From Amycolatopsis sp. QT-25 (GTDB lineage: Bacteria; Actinomycetota; Actinomycetes; Mycobacteriales; Pseudonocardiaceae): a stretch of DNA of 64,000 bases. Location: the NCBI RefSeq assembly GCF_029369745.1, contig NZ_CP120210.1, positions 2,170,001 through 2,234,000 on the forward strand, in the 5' to 3' direction. A program made the translations under genes and the position numbers. Position 1 is the first letter of the stretch. Each line of letters starts with the position of its first letter. The notes under the pieces are model-generated. The model had not been told where the DNA came from. It ran no database searches and worked only from the letters and a program-made list of their open reading frames with translations. Below, one piece after another: positions 59,107 to 64,000 of the stretch.

Positions 59107-60417
59107 TCAGCCGACCGGCACCTCCGGGGCGAGGGAAGTGCCGGGCGCGATCTTCCCGCAGCTGGACGGCGCGGCCTTGCCCGCGAACCGGTCGTTGAGC
59201 CAGCCGATGGCCTGCGGCGCCCAGGCGACGGCCGCCCCGACGTGGCCCAAGGTGTCGTACTGGTCGTACTTGATCGACTTGTTGCCGGTGGCGCAGTACT
59301 GGCGCGCGAGCGACCGCACGTCACCGGCGACCATCACCCCGTCGCCGGTCCCGATCCCCGGCGGAGCGCCGAAAGTGCCTTCCACGACGCCGTTGTTGCC
59401 CTGCGCGAGGTAGCCGGGAGCCGTGGGGGTCGGCGCCGAGCCGAGGTTGATCTTGTTCACGGCCTCGACGTAGGGCAGCACCTTGTTCGGGTTGACGTAC
59501 TCGGGTTTGACCAGTTTTTCCCACGTCAGCCCGGGATAACGGCCGAGCGCGTCGGCGATCGACGCCTTTTCCATGTCCTTGAGCACTTGAAGGCCGTAGG
59601 AATTCGCGTACGGCTTGAGGTCGATGCCGAAGGACCGCGAGACACCGACGAGTGCCATTGGAATGACGCCGGTCCAGACGGTGCTGCCATTGACGTACTT
59701 GAGGTTGTGCGACGGTTTGACGAGTATGCCGCCTTCGGTGAAACCGACGAGATTCTCGTCGACCTCGGGGGCATAGCTCGGCGCGAGAGCGGCGGCCCAG
59801 CCGGTAGCGATGGCACCACCCGAATAGCCGATGAGACCGAACCGGGTCTTGCCGTTCATTCCCGTTTCCGGCGCCCGCGTCGCGGCGCGAACCGAATCCA
59901 GGGTGTTCGTCCCGTATTCCGGCCCGGCGGCGAAGTTCGCCTGCTGGCCTTCGGTGTCGGGAATGACGACGTTGTAGCCCAGCAGCAGCGCGGGTGCGAT
60001 GAAGAGTGACTCGGCGTTGGCGATCAGGCCGCCGAACGAGACATCACCCGCGATCGCCCTCGACGGGCCGTGCTCGGGATCGAGCGAGTCGTAGAAGGAT
60101 TGGTATGAAACGGCTTTCGTGCTGTCGCCGGTGAGGCTGCGCAGCACCGAAGTGACGTTGGCGGACGGCTTTCCCCGCGCGTCGGTGGTCCGGTAGAGCA
60201 GCTGGGTCACCTTCAGTGGCGTGGAAATGCCGAGGACGTGGTAATCGAGCGTCCGGGTTTTCAAAACTGTTCCGGGACTGTACGACGACAGCGGTTCACT
60301 GCCGTCGTAGCCGTAGAACGGATCGGTCGCGGAGGCGGCGGAGGCGGCGGGCGCGGCGGCGAAAGTGACGATGAGAGCGATCGCGACGGCCAGGAGGCGA
60401 GTGAGCTTTCGGGTCAT
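59107..60417 (-). CDS. Secreted lipase (LIP family)
   Basis: 436 residues. A signal peptide (MTRKLTRLLAVAIALIVTF, cleavage near ASA) is followed by a LIP-type alpha/beta hydrolase: DTEGQQANFAAG, nucleophile elbow GYSGG (S199), and the late GTGDGVMVAGDVRSLAR and YDTLGHVGAAV with likely catalytic D and H. Related secreted lipases act on triacylglycerols. The ATG at 60417 has AGGGGAG just upstream; an earlier in-frame start (60447) is less likely. Confidence 0.92.
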   Translation of the reverse strand: MTRKLTRLLAVAIALIVTFAAAPAASAASATDPFYGYDGSEPLSSYSPGTVLKTRTLDYHVLGISTPLKVTQLLYRTTDARGKPSANVTSVLRSLTGDSTKAVSYQSFYDSLDPEHGPSRAIAGDVSFGGLIANAESLFIAPALLLGYNVVIPDTEGQQANFAAGPEYGTNTLDSVRAATRAPETGMNGKTRFGLIGYSGGAIATGWAAALAPSYAPEVDENLVGFTEGGILVKPSHNLKYVNGSTVWTGVIPMALVGVSRSFGIDLKPYANSYGLQVLKDMEKASIADALGRYPGLTWEKLVKPEYVNPNKVLPYVEAVNKINLGSAPTPTAPGYLAQGNNGVVEGTFGAPPGIGTGDGVMVAGDVRSLARQYCATGNKSIKYDQYDTLGHVGAAVAWAPQAIGWLNDRFAGKAAPSSCGKIAPGTSLAPEVPVG

Positions 60418-60506
60418 GACTCCCCTTTGAATCATGAAGTGGAGCACGTTTCGAGTGCCCGGAACCTACCAGCCGGTAATGGATGGCGTACAGAGCCGTA
60501 CCGCGG

Positions 60507-61688
60507 TTATCGACGTATTTTCGACCTTTCCGCTTCTGTGGCCGTTCCGCTTTGGACGGAGCACGGCTCCGACAGGGTGCGCGTTGTGATCCAGCACAAA
60601 AGCGGCAACGCGATCAGGGGGAGCAGGGCCGTGCGGAGAGAGGTGTGATCCGCGACGGTGCCGATGACGGGACTCGCGAGACCACCGATGCCGACCGTCA
60701 GGCCCAGGGTGACGCCGCTTGCGGTGCCGACGCGGCCGGGAAGGTAGTCCTGGGCGAGGGTGAGCTGCAGGGAGAACGGGATGTACAGGCCCACCGCGGC
60801 CAGCAAGACGAACAGGTGGAACGCCGGGCCCGGTACGAAGACGACGCCCGCGACCGCGCCGATGGTCGCCGAATACGACCGGCGCACCACGGTGACGCGG
60901 TCTCGGTGTCCCGCCAGCCTGCTGCCCAGCAAGGTGCCCGCGGCGCCGCCGAGGTAGAGCAGGAACAGCGCGGCACTGCCCGTCGTCGTGCCACCGCCGA
61001 CCCGCTGCTGGGCGTAGAGCGAGACGAACGTGCTCAGCCCGACGAACACGATCGAGCGGAAGACGACCGCCATCGACAGCTTCGTGAACGACCTCCAATC
61101 GTCGACGCCCGCGACGTCCGCCGGCGAATCACCGGCGTGAGCCCTGTCGGCGAGCGCGCGCAGCACGGGCAGGCAGAGCACGGCACCCGCCAGCGCGGGC
61201 ACGGCGAGCAACGGCGACATCCGGAGCCCGCCGAGTGACATGACCGCGGCGACGAGCACCGGGGCGGCGGCGAACCCGATGTTCCCGCCGAGGGAGAACC
61301 AGCCCATCGCCGTATGCCCGCCGCCGGCGATTCTCGCCACCCGCGCCGCCTCGGGATGGTAGGCGGCCACGCCGATTCCCGACACCGCGACGAAAGCGAG
61401 CGTCAGCGAGTAGGAGCCGGTCAGCCCACCGAAACCGATGCCGAGCCCGCCGAGGAGCGTGGCCGACGGCAGCAGCCACGGCATCGCCCGTCGATCGGTG
61501 AGCGCGCCGAACACCGGCTGCGCCACCGACGACAGCAGCGACGCGGCGAGCACGATGCCCGACACCGCCGCGTATCCGTAGGCGCGCTCGGCGGCGAAGA
61601 AGGGCACCAGTGCGGCGACCGAACCCTGATACACGTCCACACACGCGTGCCCGGCCGAGAGCAGGACGATCGCTTTGTTCTTCGGCAT
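60507..61688 (-). CDS. MFS transporter, fosmidomycin-resistance (Fsr)-like
   Basis: 393 residues with 12 helices. The Fsr-type features are HACVDVYQGSVAALVPFF in the first helix, QPVFGALTDRRAMPWLLP and AYHPEAARVARIAGG. It is a drug or metabolite efflux pump of the major facilitator superfamily. Start ATG 61688. It is divergent from an AraC-family gene with only a 54-base gap, so the two probably share a control region. Confidence 0.92.
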   Translation of the reverse strand: MPKNKAIVLLSAGHACVDVYQGSVAALVPFFAAERAYGYAAVSGIVLAASLLSSVAQPVFGALTDRRAMPWLLPSATLLGGLGIGFGGLTGSYSLTLAFVAVSGIGVAAYHPEAARVARIAGGGHTAMGWFSLGGNIGFAAAPVLVAAVMSLGGLRMSPLLAVPALAGAVLCLPVLRALADRAHAGDSPADVAGVDDWRSFTKLSMAVVFRSIVFVGLSTFVSLYAQQRVGGGTTTGSAALFLLYLGGAAGTLLGSRLAGHRDRVTVVRRSYSATIGAVAGVVFVPGPAFHLFVLLAAVGLYIPFSLQLTLAQDYLPGRVGTASGVTLGLTVGIGGLASPVIGTVADHTSLRTALLPLIALPLLCWITTRTLSEPCSVQSGTATEAERSKIRR

Positions 61689-61742
61689 CCCGCCATGCTC
61701 GTCGCGGCCACGGCTGTCGCGCTTCCGATAAAATGACAAGTG

Positions 61743-62486
61743 ATGACGGAAATCCGCCACATGCCCGCGGCGCCGACGCAGGTCCGCTCCCTGGCCTCCG
61801 GCACGATGATCGACGCGCACCGGCACGACGATCACCAGGTCGTCTACGCCGCTCGCGGCGTGCTGGCCATCACCACCGACAAGGGCTCCTGGGTCGCGCC
61901 CGCCACGCGGGCCATCTGGGTGCCCGCCGGGACGGTGCACGCCCACCAAGCGCATGGCGACCTCGAACTCCGGCTGGTCGGCCTGCCCGCCGGGGTGAAC
62001 CCGTTGCGGCTGGACGAACCGAGCGTGCTCGCCGTCGGCCCGCTCCTGCGCGAACTGATCCGCGCGTACACCGACCCGCCGCACGAAGACACCCCGGAAC
62101 GCCGGCGGCTACGGGCGGTCTTGCTCGATCGGCTGCGGGCCTCGCCCCAGCAACCCTTGCACCTGCCGACGCCGGAAGACCCCCGGCTGCGTGCCCTGTG
62201 CGAGATCCTCAGCGCCGATCCGGCCGACAACCGGACGCTGGCCGCCCTCGGCACCCGCGTCGGGGCGAGCGACCGCACCCTGACCCGGCTGTTCAAGGCC
62301 GACCTCGGCCTGACGTTCCCGCAATGGCGCACGCAGCTGCGGCTCTACCGCGCTTTGGTCCTCCTGGCCGAGGGCGCGCCGGTGACCGCGGTGGCGCACG
62401 CCTGCGGCTGGTCGTCGACCAGTGCGTTCATCGACGTCTTCCGCCGCGCCTTCGGGCACACTCCTGGCACGCATTACGACCGGTGA
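61743..62486 (+). CDS. AraC-family regulator with cupin sensor
   Basis: 247 residues. A cupin N-terminal domain (DAHRHDDHQVVYAARGVLAI, AIWVPAGTVHAHQAHG) is followed by AraC HTH motifs LAALGTRVGASDRTLTRLFK and AVAHACGWSSTSAFIDVFRR. The ATG at 61743 is 54 bases from the divergent Fsr-like pump, its likely target. The terminator palindrome at 62581-62620 follows its stop. Confidence 0.93.
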   Translation: MTEIRHMPAAPTQVRSLASGTMIDAHRHDDHQVVYAARGVLAITTDKGSWVAPATRAIWVPAGTVHAHQAHGDLELRLVGLPAGVNPLRLDEPSVLAVGPLLRELIRAYTDPPHEDTPERRRLRAVLLDRLRASPQQPLHLPTPEDPRLRALCEILSADPADNRTLAALGTRVGASDRTLTRLFKADLGLTFPQWRTQLRLYRALVLLAEGAPVTAVAHACGWSSTSAFIDVFRRAFGHTPGTHYDR

Positions 62487-62580
62487 CCGCCGCGGTTTCC
62501 GCCACTGCGGCTCCGGAGCGACCGGCCACCCCGGGCATCGACGGCCGTGCCGGCGGACCACGCCGGAACCCGGACCGAGA

Positions 62581-62620
62581 CGAAAGCGGGGCCGGTCCAC
62601 AGTGGACCGGCCCCGCTTCG
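62581..62620. terminator. Strong GC hairpin between convergent genes
   Basis: CGAAAGCGGGGCCGGTCCAC pairs with GTGGACCGGCCCCGCTTCG over 19 bp with one bulged A and a 1-base loop. It lies between the AraC gene and the convergent surface-protein gene, about 11 bases before the latter's stop, and acts in both directions as a terminator. Confidence 0.85.
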
Positions 62621-62631
62621 TCGTTCGGTTC

Positions 62632-63786
62632 TTACGCCTCGCTACGGCGACGGCGCACCAGCAGCACCATCAGCACACCCGCGCCGAGGAGCGCGCCGCC
62701 GATCACCAGCGGCATGGTCGCGGAAGCACCGGTGTTGGCCAGCTCGTCGCCACCACCCGACTCGGCGCCACCGGGCGTGGTGGGGGCGGGGGTTTCGGGG
62801 CCGGGCGCGCCACCCTGCTTCCAGCTCGCGGTCGCGTTCGCGACGACCGAGGTCTTCTCGGACTCCGCCACGATCAGGGACTGGGCGGGCACCTTGGCGT
62901 AGTTCTCGCCCACGAACAGGCGGCCGGTGTCGAGGTGGCCGCTGACCTTCAGCGAGAAGGAGCCGTTGCCGTCCTTGGCGTCCTTGGGGACGTCGATGTA
63001 GACCTTGGTGCCGTCCTTGATGGCGGCGGCCTTGATCTCCTTGCCGTCGGCGTCGGTGACCTTGACACCCTCGGGCAGCTTGCTGGTCAGCTCGGTGATG
63101 TCACCGCTGGTGGCGATGCTGAACGGGCCGAGCTTCGAGCCGGTCGCGCCGGACGCCTTGGCCGGGCCGATGTCGAGGGTCGGCTTCGGCTGCTGGCCGA
63201 TGCCGACGTTGTCCTTGCCGATGAGGTAGTCGTAGACGGCCAGCACGTCGGCGGACTCTTCGGCTTCCTCGTGGGGCAGCGGCTTCTTGCGGTCGAGGTT
63301 CTTGCCGTCACTGAAATGCCAGACGGCGGCCTGCGTCGCGGTGACGGCCTCTTCGACGGACAGGCCGCCGTTCAGCTTGACGTCCTTGCCGAGCGCGCTC
63401 TCGATCTTCTTCACGGCGACCGCCGGGTAGCCGTGGTGCAGGACCCAGTTGATCTTCGCGTTGTTCTTGTTGAACGGCGAAGCGGCGTCCGGGTACTTGT
63501 TCCAGGGGCGTTCGATCATGTCCTGATCGGTGCGCATGCCGACCTCGACCTGCACGCAGTACATCTTGAGCTTGCTGCCGTCGGAGAGCTTCAGTCCGAA
63601 CAGCTTCGCGACGTAATGCTGCCCGCCTTCGAAGTTGACGCTGAAACCCTCGGTGCCGGTGCCTTCGACGACCCGGCCGCGTGCCGCGCCGTCGTCCGCG
63701 AGGGCGGCCGGAGCGGCCATCGTCAGCGCGACGGCCGCGGTGGCCACCGCGATCCCGCCGCGAACCAGAACTGACCTGCCGTGCAT
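62632..63786 (-). CDS. Cell-wall-anchored thioester-domain (TQXA) surface protein
   Basis: 384 residues. The signal peptide ends near ALA-D30. A thioester domain has the cysteine C77 in KMYCVQVE and the glutamine Q152 in ATQAAVWHF, the two residues that form the internal Cys-Gln thioester. The C-terminus has a Pro/Gly-rich linker and the sorting signal LANTG (349-353), a helix and RRRR. LAxTG is a class E sortase motif. Such proteins bind host or surface amines covalently. No class E sortase is in the window, so it must use one encoded elsewhere. ATG 63786 has GGAG 5 bases upstream. Confidence 0.92.
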   Translation of the reverse strand: MHGRSVLVRGGIAVATAAVALTMAAPAALADDGAARGRVVEGTGTEGFSVNFEGGQHYVAKLFGLKLSDGSKLKMYCVQVEVGMRTDQDMIERPWNKYPDAASPFNKNNAKINWVLHHGYPAVAVKKIESALGKDVKLNGGLSVEEAVTATQAAVWHFSDGKNLDRKKPLPHEEAEESADVLAVYDYLIGKDNVGIGQQPKPTLDIGPAKASGATGSKLGPFSIATSGDITELTSKLPEGVKVTDADGKEIKAAAIKDGTKVYIDVPKDAKDGNGSFSLKVSGHLDTGRLFVGENYAKVPAQSLIVAESEKTSVVANATASWKQGGAPGPETPAPTTPGGAESGGGDELANTGASATMPLVIGGALLGAGVLMVLLVRRRRSEA

Positions 63787-64000
63787 GTGTCTCCTATTCC
63801 GAATACGGACCACGAATGCCAGTGCCGAATGCGACCACAGGCCCCGACCGCAACGGCTCGCCCACCTGGGGGATGAGTACTCCCATCGGGCGAGAGCGGA
63901 GCATACAGAGGTCGTACGGGTGGCTACTCAGGGGTATGGCCCTGTCCGAATTGCCCCGAAAGAAGAGTGAACGGGGAGAAAACAATCTTGGGCGAGTAGT
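63787..64000. other. Upstream region of the thioester-protein gene
   Basis: 214 bases without a supported gene. The region should hold the promoter of the minus-strand thioester-protein gene; no element was identified with confidence. The window ends here. Confidence 0.5.

Overview
The window is high-GC actinomycete chromosome. Gene content and order point to a Pseudonocardiaceae-type organism close to Amycolatopsis. This is an inference from the synteny, the many GTG starts, the ATGA/GTGA start-stop overlaps, and the family of long intergenic palindromes. A housekeeping backbone runs on the + strand in the order rsmE, (HIT), phoH, ybeY, CBS/CNNM protein, Cdd-like protein, era, recO, uppS, conserved hypothetical, zur/smtB, glyS, dgt, dnaG. 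As I recall it, this is the Rv2372c-Rv2343c order of Mycobacterium tuberculosis, with blocks of extra genes inserted.

Region 1 (1-13.2 kb) holds ribosome and RNA maturation genes (rsmE, phoH, ybeY, era), then a block of small membrane proteins: four CD225/dispanin proteins, a DUF2752 protein and an RDD protein with FG-rich disordered arms. recO, uppS and a two-gene permease module follow. A 15-bp dyad at the permease start resembles a Zur box. Region 2 (13.2-17 kb) has a divergent SmtB-Zur zinc-sensor pair, a secreted membrane-anchored protein and two class F sortases. Region 3 (17-32.4 kb) has glyS, an ABC exporter with a DesK/DesR-like two-component system, a YdcF protein, dgt, a serpin, a large membrane protein, an aldehyde dehydrogenase homologue with a substituted active site, an AhpD-like protein with a convergent ECF41 sigma factor, and dnaG.

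Region 4 (32.4-45.2 kb) is accessory. It holds a Tam-type methyltransferase, tRNA-Asn, HxlR and AraC regulators, and several damaged genes: a truncated SDR, an integrase fragment, an LLM-oxidoreductase fragment, a frameshifted DUF4037 gene and a second frameshifted hypothetical gene. It also has a GlxA-type regulator with a Tat-exported DJ-1 protein, and an ECF sigma factor. Region 5 (45.2-64 kb) has a large STAND/TPR regulator, a WYL regulator, a secreted HExxH protein, an APC permease, a PEP-mutase-family enzyme, an orphan EACC1-like conflict-system component, and a PucR regulator divergent from a MymA-like operon (Baeyer-Villiger monooxygenase, alpha/beta hydrolase, SDR). A secreted lipase, an Fsr-like MFS pump, an AraC regulator and a cell-wall-anchored thioester-domain adhesin complete it.

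Two non-coding patterns recur. One is a family of long palindromes at gene ends, differing in sequence but always palindromic. The other is a 21-nt tandem/inverted repeat with the core TCACGCGTGTCGTCC, found about 52 kb apart. No CRISPR array, complete insertion sequence, intact prophage or rRNA was seen. The strongest candidates for little-described biology are the CD225/RDD block, the palindrome family, the EACC1 remnant and the secreted DJ-1/GlxA pair.
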